From: Pomphorhynchus laevis
Lineage: Eukaryota; Acanthocephala; Palaeacanthocephala; Echinorhynchida; Pomphorhynchidae
Direction of reading: 5' to 3'
NCBI GenBank assembly: GCA_012934845.2
Contig: WNNJ02000965.1
Span: 1 to 64,000, forward strand
Length of the DNA: 64,000 nt
In this document: in pieces, positions 24,170 to 35,935 of the stretch
How positions within the stretch are numbered: position 1 is the stretch's first letter
Layout: the number at the start of each line of letters is the position of its first letter
Notes under the pieces: model-generated
What the model saw: the letters and a program-made list of their open reading frames with translations, nothing else
The model's database searches: none
Told to the model about the DNA's origin: nothing
Made by a program: the position numbers and the translations under genes

Positions 24170-27100
24170 TTTGTTAAGAAAAAACACACAAGCAAGATAA
24201 TGTTAAATGTTAATATATCAGTCATTGAGTAAACCATAACAATTAACCAATTCTTCGTATTCTTCTCTTTCTTCCCTGCACTATGGCCTCAAATCCAGGG
24301 GGATCTGAGCCTCCAACCGATCCAACACGCCGCCTTCCGACTGAACCACCCGGTGTCTTTCGCCCCTCGAAGTATCCAATCGACGCGGACTATGCTGGGT
24401 AAACGAGAGACGAGGAGCTTAAGAAACCTTATCCTTTGCTCTGGGGGACGTCCTCTTTAGAAGAAGATTAATACCGAGATAGCCTAAGTGCCCCAAAGGC
24501 GCATCTGGGTTTTTCCTTTCAATGACAGATGATGATCCCGTTTCAGGGCCCACCTAGCTTTCCTCAGGATACGTTTGAGTCTATCCAGGTCAGCTTTCGC
24601 CGGCCAGTTCACCGTAATAATGAACACCAGGTAGTTTACTCGACTTATGAAGGTGGGGAGTGGTTCAGAGGCAAATATGGAGGCGAGTAAAGAGAGTGCT
24701 AGTCTCTTAAGTTTTTTCTTTGTTATAGGGGAGCCATGAAAGACTACCACCTGCGATTTAGCGGAGTTTAAAATAAGATTGAATTGGGGTAGCTGGTCTT
24801 ATAATCTTGAAAAGAAACGGCTGATGTCAGAGACTAAGTCTTTACACCTGTGTCTAGTGAACAGGGCTGTGGTGTCATCAGCATACACCACAAGACGTTA
24901 TTCGCGTTTAAATATTTTGAATAAGTTAATGGAGAAAGCAAGATACGAGATAGGAGAAAGTGGTAATTCTTGAGGCACACCCGTAATAGGGTAAAACTTA
25001 TGTGCATCAAAGTCGTCTTCATAATAAAATCGCTTGGTGTACAGCAGTATCTCTACCCTGTTCACAATTATCACAGGAAACCTGAGGGATCTGAGAGAAG
25101 AGATCACGAAAGGAATGGATATGCGGTCAAATGCAGCAGATAAGTCAAGGAAAACAGCCACTACAGGACGATGGCTATTATTCCGACAAAACGGTTCCAC
25201 CTAACCTACTGCTGAATTGACCGAGCGACCTTTGACGAACCCATATAAACCAGGGGGATCAAGTTACACCTAATTAAATGGTCGCGGATTTTATGCGCAA
25301 GCGGTTTTTCGTAAATCGACACGAGGGCTTTTTAATCGAGATGGGTCGCAGATCTTTAGGGCATAAGCAGGATTTTTTCTTAGGAATAAAAATTCTCTTA
25401 CTAATATTGATGCCTGCTAAATCGGATGGGGAGGCTGGAAGCATAGTGACGGCCTCCCCATTTAACTCATGGGGTCCACCTCCCCATAAGAAGTGGACCC
25501 CATGAGTTAAGGATATCTGTTACAAATAAGTCCCTACTCATGAAGTCACCCCAAGGCGGGATTGGTTGATGTGATTGAGTGGCTCCATAGTTATGACGGG
25601 CTAGTGACTTCTCCAAAACCTTTTCAAGGCCTATCTTACCTATCTAACCCAATGCCCTATCCTTCCAACACACAAACTTGTCCTTCCTGAATAACTTCCA
25701 GAAGGAAAACTGAGACGGGTTAAAACGAGCAATATTCGTCTTATCCCTACTAAGCTGGAACCTATATCTAGTGCTCCAGTATTCATTCGAGAGGGTTTGT
25801 CTGGTGGAAGCAGAGAGATTAGGAAGGTTCAGTAATTTAGCTAGGATCTTGAGTTTTGTCGAAGTGGGATTGTTAAGCGACCTTTATATGTAGTCGATAA
25901 AATCGCGGTAGCTTGCGAAGAGATAGGAATTAAATTCGGTTAAACTCTCATTCTCTATTCTGCGGAAGAGTTGGATAGCCGCCTGAAAGAAGGCCACTCT
26001 GATCGGCTAAAAGTGAAACCTCCTTCTCAGCAACATATCCTCCTCTATCCTCCAACGAATGAGGCCATAAGAGGGGACAACTGTTGACGCGACTGCTCCG
26101 TGCAGAGGGGTTTAAGCAACCACCTCGAGTGAAGCAGCAAGATGTCGAGGAGAGAATTTGTTGATATGCAATGAAAGTTGGGGGACGGTGGTTTCTGAAT
26201 AAAGTAAGCTCCTCTTCACTTTGAGGTGAAGAGGAGTGTGGAGGGGTTATGTACGGAGTATAGTGGGAGCAGATATGCTTTGGGATAAATCAAGTAATGT
26301 CATGGGTGAGACAGATAGACCGCGTCTCTTGAAGGACTATAACATCTGCATCTCTACCAGATAGAAGTCTAAGGGCATAAGCACCTCCCGAATTCCACTG
26401 AAGGATATCCAGTAAAAAAGGCTCACGAGTACTCTGGATTGTAATGGACTAGTTGGATTAGGGATTGCTAACCTAGACAGAGCTAGGAGCGGGAAGGTTT
26501 CCCTTCCCACCACCAGCCCTGTCCAGGGAATACACTTGCCCCTAGGCAGAATCTTCATTTCCCTTATTATGCTTCTTCATTAGAAGCTTGCCAATCTTGA
26601 GTGGGGGACGGCGTGAGCCTAGGCCCCCTTTTGTTTGAAGTTTTAACCATTGCGGTAGGTAGAACAGGATTAGTAAATAGCTTGGATATCGATGTAGCGA
26701 TGACGGCCTGGATTTCTTTCCTGAATACCTGAAATTTGTCATCTATATAGGACGAGGAATCGCAGTCCGACGTTCGATAAGCCGACTGAGCATATGAATC
26801 CAGAGCAGGTTTACGAGCAGCTCTGGAAAACCTTGCTAGATACTCGTTGAAGTGGAAACACTTCATGCCTTAAGCAGGATGTGCAGGGAAGATTTGTAGC
26901 CGATTGGCAGTTTAGTTGTCCACATTTTCCGTAACTGGCCGCCTCACTGCAGTTGAATGCCCAGTGCCCCCTATTTATAGCACCGGCTGCAGTGCGGGTA
27001 AGTGAATTCTTCTTTAGATATTACCTTGAACTTCAGGTTAAAACCCATAAAGGAGTTCCATTGTGTCCGTTCCAGAAGCTCTGATTGTTCAAGGGAGGCA

Positions 27101-27610
27101 GAGCAGAAGCCGACATTAATAGGTAGACCATTGTTTCTGGTCAAAGTTCTAAAATTATGTATTTTGCAAGTTCGCGTTAGTATTGCCATATCGTTCTCTT
27201 CCAGGGGGACGGGAAGTTATTTATTTTAAGAGTTGCTAAGATTGTCTTTTTTTCTCAAATTTCGCAAATTCTCTGTAATTTTGCTCAAAAAATGTAGCAT
27301 ATCAGTCGAGGGTGGTTTCAGACGCAAACGATATTTTAATCATGCTCTCGTAGTATTTGACCGTGTTGTACACGACTCTGTTACGAAAGTTGTTTGCGAA
27401 GTCTCTTAGAAATCGATTATATAGAGAATGCCTTTCTGTAGGCTGTAGCAGGGTTATACCCAAATTTTTTGTCTTGGGGACTGGAGGAAGTAATTTCCTC
27501 TCTCCCCAACAGTTAAAAAACCACTAACCTGGAAGGTAGTCGATGAATGGTCTTCTTTTACCTGATTCTGCACATTTTCGGTTGGAATTTCCATTGTTTT
27601 TACAGGAAAA
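24170..27610 (-). pseudogene. APE-type LINE copy B, full-length but decayed
   Basis: A complete but broken head-to-tail neighbour of copy A. ORF1 begins near 27590 (MEIPTENVQNQ) and includes FTYPHCSRCYK near 26975, where the first zinc knuckle begins. The endonuclease region (about 25.7-26.6 kb) is shredded. The RT retains VAVFLDLSAAFDRISIPFVI and FYPITGVPQ but reads ELPLSPIS in place of the usual GSPLSPIL. The thumb region KADLDRLKRILRKARWALKR is kept at 24540-24600. Many frame changes and stops mark it as older than copy A. A short TAAA-like run near 24150-24165 may mark the 3' end. Confidence 0.85.
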
Positions 27611-27742
27611 CTTGTTGTAGCAAAATTCTATAATAATAAGGAATTTCTTAAATAACTAACAACCACTAAAAAATAACGAAAAGAGACATTAGAAAAAAAC
27701 AAATGCAGTTCAAATAAGACAACTCATAATAGCATTTAGTCT
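27611..27742 (-). other. 3' UTR of LINE copy A joining the 5' end of copy B
   Basis: Fewer than 140 bases separate the RT stop of copy A from the first ORF1 codons of copy B. This places the two elements head to tail with almost no host DNA between them. Confidence 0.6.
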
Positions 27743-29185
27743 TCATAATGATGTCACGGCCTCAGGTCCAGCGGGATCTGAGCCCTCCAGCACATCCAAC
27801 ACGCCGCTCTTCGACTGAACCACCCGGGGTCTATCACCCCCCCGAAGAATCCAATCTAGGCGGACTATGCGCGGTAATCGCGAGATGAGGAGCTTGAGAA
27901 ACCTTAGTCTTTGCTCTGGAGGACGTCCTCTCGAAAAGAAGACTAATCCCGAGATAGCCCAAGTACCCCAGAGGCGCACTTGGGTTTTCCCATTCAACGA
28001 CAGATGCTGAGCCCGTTTCAGGGCCCACCTAGCTTTCTTCAGGATACGTTTAAGTCTATCCAGGTCAGCTTTCGCCGACCAGTTCACCGTAACAGTGAAC
28101 CCCAGGTATTTTACTCGACTTGTGAAGGTAGGGAGTGGTTGATTAGTCAATATAGAAGATAGAGCTGAGAGTGCTAGTCTCTTTAATTTTTTCTTTGTCG
28201 CAGGGGTGCCATGAAAGACAACTACCTGCGATTTGGATGAATTTAAAATAAGATTGGATAGGGTCAGCTGGTCTGTTAATCTTAAAAAGAAACGGCTGAT
28301 GTCCGAAGCGACATCTTTGCACCTGCGTCCAGAGAACAGGGCCGTGGTATCATCAGCGTATACCACTAGATGTTGATCACGTTTAAAATTCTTGAATAGT
28401 ACAATGGAGGCAGCAAGAAATAAGATAGGAGAAAGTGGGGATCCTTGGGGCACACCTGTAATAGGGTAGAACTGACACGCATCAGGGTCGTCTTCATAGT
28501 AGAACCTCTTGGTAAACAGTAATATCTCCACCCTGTTAACAATTCTCGCAGGCAACCCGAGGGACCTGAGAGAGGAGATAACAAAGGGAATGGAAATGCG
28601 GTCAAATGCAGCAGAAAAGTCAAGGAAAACAGCCACAGCTAGTTGATGGCTATTATCCCTACAAAACTGATGCACTTCACCTATTGCTGAATGAACCGAG
28701 CGTCCCTTGACAAACCCGTGAAAACTCGGTGGGATCAAATTACGCCTACTTAAATGGTCGCGGATTCTACGCGCAAGCGCTTTTTCGTAGATGGAGATGA
28801 GGGAGTTTTGAATCGAAATGGGACGCAGATCTTTGGGACATGAAACCGGACTATGCTTTGGTAAGAAAATTCTACGACTAATATTGATGCCGGCTACATC
28901 GGATGGTGAGGCTAAAAGCATTGTGACGGCCACTTCTCTTCTTTGATCGGCTGTCAAAAGCTGACAGACTCGAGAAGATAGTGGAGCGACGGATTTAGAG
29001 GTGCCCGGAAGTGGCCCCCAGGAGTTAAGGATATCTGTAACAGATAAGTCCCTGCTCCTGAAGTCACCCCAAGGCGGGATTGGTTGGGGAGATTGAGTGG
29101 CTCCATAATTATGTAGGGATAGTGACTCCTTCAAAACATTATCAAGGCCTATACTACCAATCCAACCCAAAGCTCTATCTTCCAA
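27743..29185 (-). CDS. APE-type LINE copy A, ORF2 reverse transcriptase part
   Basis: Continuous 480-codon frame. It shows the RT fingers (LRPISIQNSLISIYEKALARR, shortened here to its conserved run), palm VAVFLDFSAAFDRISIPFV, TGVPQGSPLSPILF, and the catalytic YADD in HLVVYADDTTALFSGRR. Then come a KYLGF block and a thumb rich in Lys/Arg (KADLDRLKRILKKARWALKR). It copies element RNA into DNA at the nicked target. The order and the PQGSPLSP/YADD motifs place it in the Jockey/I superclade; clade level is my inference. It lacks its own start: translation must come from the upstream endonuclease frame, from which it is separated by one frameshift near 29,175-29,185. TGA at 27743 ends it. Confidence 0.9.
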   Translation of the reverse strand: MEDRALGWIGSIGLDNVLKESLSLHNYGATQSPQPIPPWGDFRSRDLSVTDILNSWGPLPGTSKSVAPLSSRVCQLLTADQRREVAVTMLLASPSDVAGINISRRIFLPKHSPVSCPKDLRPISIQNSLISIYEKALARRIRDHLSRRNLIPPSFHGFVKGRSVHSAIGEVHQFCRDNSHQLAVAVFLDFSAAFDRISIPFVISSLRSLGLPARIVNRVEILLFTKRFYYEDDPDACQFYPITGVPQGSPLSPILFLAASIVLFKNFKRDQHLVVYADDTTALFSGRRCKDVASDISRFFLRLTDQLTLSNLILNSSKSQVVVFHGTPATKKKLKRLALSALSSILTNQPLPTFTSRVKYLGFTVTVNWSAKADLDRLKRILKKARWALKRAQHLSLNGKTQVRLWGTWAISGLVFFSRGRPPEQRLRFLKLLISRLPRIVRLDWILRGGDRPRVVQSKSGVLDVLEGSDPAGPEAVTSL

Positions 29186-30213
29186 CAGACAAACTTCTCC
29201 TTCTTGAATATCTTCCAGAAGGAAGACTGAGAAGGGTTAAGGTGAGCGATGTTCGCCTTATCCCTGCTCAGCTGGAACCTATATCTAGTGCTCCAGTATT
29301 CATTCGAGATGGCCTGCCTGGCGGAAACAGAGACATTGGGAAGACGTAGCATTTTAGCCAAAACCTTGAGTTTTGTTGGAGTGGGATTGTAAATATGACC
29401 TTTATAGGTAGTCGAAAGAAACGCGGTAGCTTGCGAGGAGAGGAAGGAATTAAATTCGGTCAAATTCTCATTACCAATTCTGGGGAAGAGTTGGATAGCC
29501 GCCTGAAAGAAAGCCACTCTGATGGGATCAAAGTGAAACCTCCTTCTAAGCAACGTATCTTCCTCTATCCGCCAACGAATTAGGTCATGAGAGATGGTCT
29601 GTTTTTGGCGCGACTGCTCAGTACAGATGGGTTTCAACAACCACATCTTATGAAGCAGTAATATGTCGAGGAGAGAATTAGTTGTTGAGCAATGAAAAGT
29701 TGGGGACGGTGGTTTGTGAATAAGGTAATCGTTCCTGGCTCTGCGGAGTGCTGCATTAATCCAACGACCAGTTCTGTCGTTGAAGTCACCGAGTAACATG
29801 TCATAGCCACTACCCAAGATACGGTCCAGGAGATCACGGTTCTTGTGAATTTCCCCTGGCCTAATATAGATATTGGCTATGCTGATACGTTTACCATTCT
29901 TACAAAGTGAAACAGCTAAACAAGACAGGGCTGGACAAGAATAGTTTAAAAGAAGGGATGATCTTAAGGAGCATTTAACTAGGGTTAAAAGACCTTGAGA
30001 TGAAGAGGCGTGAGGAGGGGTTATGTACGGAGTGAAGTGGGTGTAAATATGCTTGGGGATAAATCGAGTAATGTCCTGGGGGATACGGATAGACCGCGTC
30101 TCCTGAAGGACTATAACATCCGCATCTCTACCAGATAGAAGGCTAAGGGCAGAAGCACCTCCCGAATTCCACTGAAGTATATTCAGTGAAAAAGGCTCTT
30201 GACTACTTTGCAT
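29149..30213 (-). CDS. APE-type LINE copy A, ORF2 endonuclease part
   Basis: ATG at 30213. An apurinic-endonuclease-like (EEP fold) domain follows: LNILQWNSGGASAL (Asn), VIVLQETRSIRIP (catalytic Glu), ISIANIYIRPG, and MLLGDFNDRTGRW (Asp/Asn). A Ser-His-Asp block near the end (SHDLIRW) completes the active-site set. This enzyme nicks the target for target-primed reverse transcription. A linker region follows, ending SFWKIFKKEKFV, where the reading frame is lost and picked up one base out by the RT frame. All catalytic residues that I can judge by eye are present, so this copy is recent. Confidence 0.9.
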   Translation of the reverse strand: MQSSQEPFSLNILQWNSGGASALSLLSGRDADVIVLQETRSIRIPQDITRFIPKHIYTHFTPYITPPHASSSQGLLTLVKCSLRSSLLLNYSCPALSCLAVSLCKNGKRISIANIYIRPGEIHKNRDLLDRILGSGYDMLLGDFNDRTGRWINAALRRARNDYLIHKPPSPTFHCSTTNSLLDILLLHKMWLLKPICTEQSRQKQTISHDLIRWRIEEDTLLRRRFHFDPIRVAFFQAAIQLFPRIGNENLTEFNSFLSSQATAFLSTTYKGHIYNPTPTKLKVLAKMLRLPNVSVSARQAISNEYWSTRYRFQLSRDKANIAHLNPSQSSFWKIFKKEKFVCWKIELWVGLVV

Positions 30214-30247
30214 TGTGTTACGACAGCTGGAGTGGGATGCCTACCTC

Positions 30248-31443
30248 CTAGCAGAAACTAGGAGAGAGAAAGTTGCCCTTCTCACTCCCAGTTCTACCAG
30301 GAGAAGATACTTGCCCACCGGCATTATCTTCATCTCCCTTTGAGGCCAACAACTCCCAGCATATATCATCTTTCTTTGCCAACTTCAAGGAAGCCAACTT
30401 TTGTTTAGAAGATGATCTCTTCTTAGAACGGGGGGCTCTCTTTGAAGAGGTAAGAATCGTCGATGGAGGAGAACGGGACTCCTCGAATTTCGCTATCAGA
30501 TGGTTCGTTAAGGCTCGAATCTCGTCTTTATATATCTGTAGTCTTGCGTCAACAATTTTGAAAATGTCGGTGTCCGACATACCATAACCGTTTGAATTGG
30601 ATAAGCTGGCAGCGGCAAAGTGGGCCGGTTTGACCGGTGCCCCACAATGCCTTAATTTGTATTCTTTGAAGATAGGACATCTTCTAGACCAGGCCGGGTG
30701 CTGACCACCACAATTGGAACACAGAGGGGGAGAGAACATTTCCCCTCATGGACTTCGGAAGAGCTGCAAACCCCACACGTATGGGGCCTAGTACAGTTCG
30801 AGGACCAGTGCCCCCAGAGGTGGCACCCATTGCAATGGGGGTATGTTAAGTCATCAGCATCAACGATATTGAAAGAAAGATTGTACCCCAGAAAGGGGTT
30901 ACATTTGCTTTTAGCCAGACATTCCGCCTGATCGACTGCGGTAGAACAGAATGCTATTGGTATAGCCTGGCCTTTCTTGCCCAGGATTGGGCGAATATTA
31001 TGAATTTTGAACTCAGATGTGAGAGCAATGATATCTTCCTCCGTTGCGAAGGGCGGAAAATTATTAATTTTCAGAGTCGCCTGAATAGGCCTGTAAGTAG
31101 TTGACCCAAATTCTTTTAGGTGTGTTTCGAAAAATTCTAGGTACGATGCTGCCAGATCTGGAGAGCTGAAAGAAACCCGGATTTCGGAATCTAAATATTT
31201 TATCGAATTAAATAGAATTCTCTTCTTATAAGAGCTTGTAAACTCTCTCAGAAAAATATTGAAAAGATTCTTCCTTTCAAATGGTTGAAGAAGTCTGATT
31301 ATTACCAGATTCACCACTTTAGGCACAGGAGGGAGTTCTCCATCCGTGCTTGAGATTAAAAAATTAGACGAAATAGGACTAACCTTGTTTTCTTTGGCTT
31401 GAAAATTCGATGTTACATTGGAAATACCTGAGTTCCGTTCCAT
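30248..31443 (-). CDS. APE-type LINE copy A, ORF1 gag-like protein with three zinc knuckles
   Basis: Starts at ATG 31443. An N-terminal RRM-like region (VVNLVIIRLLQPFERK...YKKRILFNSIKYLD...PIQATLKINN) precedes three CCHC knuckles: CNGCHLWGHWSSNC, CGVCSSSEVHEGKC, then CSNCGGQHPAWSRRC. This is the gag-type ORF1 of Jockey-like LINEs, which binds element RNA. One frameshift near 30,735 separates the second and third knuckles: the upstream frame ends at 30652 and the downstream frame runs 30739-30248. The C-terminal tail is Ser/Lys-rich (SKRAPRSKKRSSSKQK). ORF2 begins 35 bases after the ORF1 stop region. Confidence 0.85.
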
Positions 31444-31640
31444 ATTAGCTTGATTTTGTAAGTTGTTTGAAGCACCGATGGTAAATTTTTTTACAATTTT
31501 TTCTGCTTTTTTTTTGATGTTCGTAGCAAAATTCTTTGAACCTCCAACGTTGTTTCGTTTACTAATTTTTTCTCGCGCCGATAAATGTATGAAAACTGAT
31601 TGTTTTTATACAGCCGAATCAAAATTCGTTTTTTTTTGAT
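31444..31640 (-). promoter_or_regulatory. 5' UTR of LINE copy A (probable internal promoter region)
   Basis: The region upstream of the ORF1 start holds T-runs and ends around 31640, where composition returns to plain AT-rich DNA. Jockey-group LINEs carry internal promoters in this position; I see no specific motif. Confidence 0.35.
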
Positions 31641-34600
31641 TGACGAACCATTACAATTTTACCGCACTCATTGTAAAATACCTCAATGTTTCCGCATTCA
31701 CTAATGTTTAGTAATTTGAATTTTTAAGCAAAACATATATGTTGGATAGTCTAATACGTTCACCTCTGTTTCTTTTGATACCATTAAAAGAGTAAATTAA
31801 TAATTGAATGTTTCGTAAATAAATTCAAACTGATTTAACAAAAAGAAATAAGTAAGATTCCGCATAGTATACTTCTTTGCTATATTATTTTAATTGACAA
31901 AGGAATTAGATAATATGGCAAATGAGTGGTCTTGTTAGACCATTTCCGTCTATCAAGATGAAAGTGTTTTTGTAGTGAAAGAATACCTACATAATTATGG
32001 TAGGAAATCCGATTAAATTTTATCGAGGCTTAATGTACCGATCCATACCGATGCGTGTTTTGAACTGGCAAACTTAGAATATCTTTCAACATAAAGATGG
32101 AGAGTGCAAAGGCGTGCTGTGCATGTTCTATACCGACTCAGATGGAGCCTGTAGCGAGATCTCAAATTCTTCCAAAAGAGCTTGCCTTAAGGATCCAGGA
32201 AGATTTTGAATGTTAATTATTTTTGTAATATCAAAGCAGAACAGGATAGGACAGAAAACATTAAACATTCAAAAAAACCCAAATGCGTTCTTAAAAGGTT
32301 TTGAGAAAAGCAGTGTTGATGAGTTAGATACGGACTGTAGTGGTGATAAATATGTTGTGGAACAAATTAAGTTATTTCATGCGAACTATATTGATTTAGT
32401 TCATTTGAGTACAATCTTATTTCCATATCGACAAAACAAATGGCAAAGGCCATAAGTTTATCATGTGTACTACTGATGTATGTTTAGTGAACAAAGGATG
32501 AACTACTTACCATTGCTTGGATTAACCCGACAGAATGATAAGAGATTTCGGCGGGGTTAATGAGTAAGTTAATCAAGCCTTTTAATTAATTTACCCCACT
32601 TGAGCTTTCATATTTTATTATTTCCGTCATTTTGATAAGATTTCATTATCTCATATATTTACTTTTTACTAATTTCCGCTATTTTTTATCAGTTTTAACT
32701 TGAGGAAATTTTTTGCCTCAAGGAAATAAAGACTGACCGCTCTTTGATAAACATGAGGAATCATATAATGAACTGGATATCGAACCTGTACATAGTAATT
32801 GCACAAAAGTTATAATTACCATCTCCATTAATAAGGAGAAACTCATTATTAAAAAGCTCATCGTTTCGTGATTATATTTGTTTTGTAATGTTTACAAAGT
32901 TTTGATACATAGATGTGTAATGCCTGTTTATGTATCTTTCTAATACCTTTACTTTTCGAACAGGTTAACGTTAAAAGAGTAAATTAAAGGCTTAGTTATT
33001 ATGAACCACACGTTTTGTACAACTTTATGTGTACAGCTAGAAACTCAACGTCCTCCGACAATGGGAAAGGGATTGATGGAGAATTGTCTGTATGGGCTTG
33101 GCTGTAGATCTTGCAATTTTATTTAATTTTACATCTGTTGAATATTTCATGTATCCATCTCTTCATAGGAGAGAGCTATGTGATTAACCCCAAAGAGATG
33201 TCCGGAAGAGTAATATACATTAGTTTTTATCTTCACCACAAATGACTTTAAAATAGGGAACAGTAGGATTTAGTGTCCATTGCCACTAATGACCTTTTTC
33301 AATTTTTAACCAGTCAAATTTCTGTTGAATTTAAACTAAAGCAAGTCAGATTACCTGAATTTATTGTATCTTCTTGACTCTTTGTCAGAAAACGTCTTTA
33401 TACGATGGGCTTAGCCCTGTTTGCAAACACTTTTTTCTGCTTTCATTAAAATAGGTGCATAATTATCACACAACAACAATTTCATTGACTGAATTAGGAC
33501 ATCATGTTCAGCGCTTTATGCTTTTCTAACAACATATGCAGATATATGCTATAATTTGTTTTAAGCATCTAAATTAAACAATTTCTTGAAATGCCCATAA
33601 TCTATCTATCATAAGCCTTTCCTCTATGATATCAATGATAAATGCAATAGTAGGTCAAATAAATATACTAGTAATAGTACATATTTAACGTTCTGCAATC
33701 AGTGGGTTTATGTAACTGCCACTTTGTATATCTTTGCGTGATATCCGTTTCACATTAATGCCTTATATTACATATAGAAAAACCTATTTTCCGCTGTGAT
33801 ATCGGAAAATACTACATCTAAGGTATAAAATTCTATCAAATTGTTAATTTCTTAATTAATCAACCAAATTACTTTAACAAAATTTTCCTAAATAAATATT
33901 CATCATAAGCCACATGGCATCTGCACATTTGTGTTGACATAATTTCCTTTGAGTTTTTATCATTAAAGTTGAATCACAACTTCAACATTAACATTTTCTA
34001 CAATATAAATTGTATTCAAATGGCGTGGTATTCCCTAAATTCCCGTTGATTATGAAAAAGATAATTTTTGTCAAATTAATCTGATAAAAATTATTTAATT
34101 GAATTTTAAGATACCATTGTTGCATATAAAATTTTAATTAACCTTAATTTTCCTTAATTACAACATGTATTTTGCATGCACTAACAACGCGCGATGCTTA
34201 TAAATTATTAAAATTCGCATATTTTCATTATTCGTTTCAATAAATTAATTCAATAAATTTGTAATTCTCAAATTAATTAAATTTAACTGCTTAATTTATT
34301 TAATTCTCCCGAAAAATGATGAATTTCTAGCTGTGAATAGAAAAATGTGATAAAACTTATACTTCACACTTGTTTATCTCTATGCATTGTAATTTTATTC
34401 TAAAAGTTAGCGTAATTTAAAAGTTACAGTAATTTAGTAATTGCTGTGAATAAATTTAGTAAAATTTAGTAAGACATTTTAAATATATTCAAATTTGTAA
34501 ATTAACAGAATATGTGAGAATTTTATTTAAAATTTGGGTAAATTATCTTGTTCGATCCTTTTCACAAAATTCTAACTGTAATTATCATTTGATTTTGAAA

Positions 34601-35194
34601 TACTTGTTTATAACTTTTGAACAATTTTATTCACTTCGTTAATTTATTTATGCCCAATTCTTGTATATTCGCCAACCAATTATTTATCTATAGATTGTTA
34701 AAACAAGCGAGCAAGAATATTTATAAATGTTAATCAAAATAGAGTCTTTATCTTTATCTTTCAACATTATAAATGTTGCGATATAAAATCGTAACATTTC
34801 GAGTTTATGATTATGCATAAACTCGAAATTGAAACTGATTCATATTTTAAAAGGCTATTTTATAAGGAACATGGTAATATCCATATTTAACAATATCAGC
34901 TTGTAATTAAACAACTAAGTTTTTAAAGTTACATAAACGTTTAAGTTATTTACGTATATTTAGTTTTTTCAATGGAATTATTAAAATTATTATTTAATTA
35001 AATTATTTAAATTGTTTAATAAAACTATTATTTAGAAAACAGTAAACGAAATCACATTTGTAAATAATCAATTTACATTATTAAACATAAATAAATCAAT
35101 TAGTAAAATTGTTATAGATTTTTATTATTCTCAGCGTTAATTAAAATTAATGAGTAAAACAGTAATAAAATATATGAAAAATCGAGGCAAACAT
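31641..35194. other. AT-rich, no gene seen; one short coding-like peptide
   Basis: At 32097-32215 the plus strand reads MESAKACCACSIPTQ, then MEPVARSQILPKELAL, RIQEDFEC and stop. A second frame at 32285-32455 reads FEKSSVDELDTDCSGDKYV. The codon texture differs from the surrounding AT-rich DNA, so this may be a decayed exon or gene fragment, but no family is recognised and I do not call a gene. Confidence 0.35.
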
Positions 35195-35935
35195 TTTATT
35201 AAAAATTATTTATATAATTCTTTAATCATAAATACAATTGCGAAGGCTATACGAAAATATATCTTTGCATTATTTAATCTTAAACTATTACGTTGTCAAG
35301 TACTTTACGATTAATCTTGTTATAAGAATGTAAGCGTTGATTTTCAATCAAATTCAGTTATGATCAGGTTATAATCACTTTTATGCTTTCCTGCAGTCTT
35401 TTATGCTATCGCTTAATATTTTCGTTCACGATACTTTACACGCTTCCGTTAATCTATTCGAAACTTCTAATGATTTGATAGTTAATTTAATTCTTATTTT
35501 TCTTTAGCGTCTTTCCCGTGTAGGAACGGGGTCCGCTGCTTTTGAGAGTTGCCTCCACTTTGCTCTATTAAGGGCGTCTTTTGTTTCCAGTCCAACACTT
35601 ATCAAATCATGACGTATGACGTCCATTATTAATTATTAAGTTAATAATTAACTGTCTAACGAGGTTATGCCAAGTAGTAGGTTAACGCAGGGAGATCCAT
35701 TAAGTCTATGTCATTCTCGTTTTATTATCATAATAATTTTTTAATAATTTCTATTAATAATAAATACAACTGCAAAGGTTATTGTTAAGCACGTAATGAT
35801 TAATCTCTCTTTCTTACTAGAAAGACAGTTGCGTTGATTCTCAATATGACGAATCAAATCTGACACGTGGCAGAATCTGACACGTGTCATTCTGATTTTA
35901 TTGTTTAGTTCACAACTCCGCAGTAACAATTATGA
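35195..35935. repeat. Diverged direct repeats around a GC-rich island
   Basis: 35195-35370 and 35735-35860 share AATAAATACAA(C/T)TGC(A/G)AAGG and GATTAATCT...GCGTTGATT words. Between them lies the distinct island 35505-35630 (TTTCCCGTGTAGGAACGGGG, GAGAGTTGCCTCCACTTTGC), which looks like the 3' region of an invertebrate repeat, recalled only by style. Confidence 0.4.
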
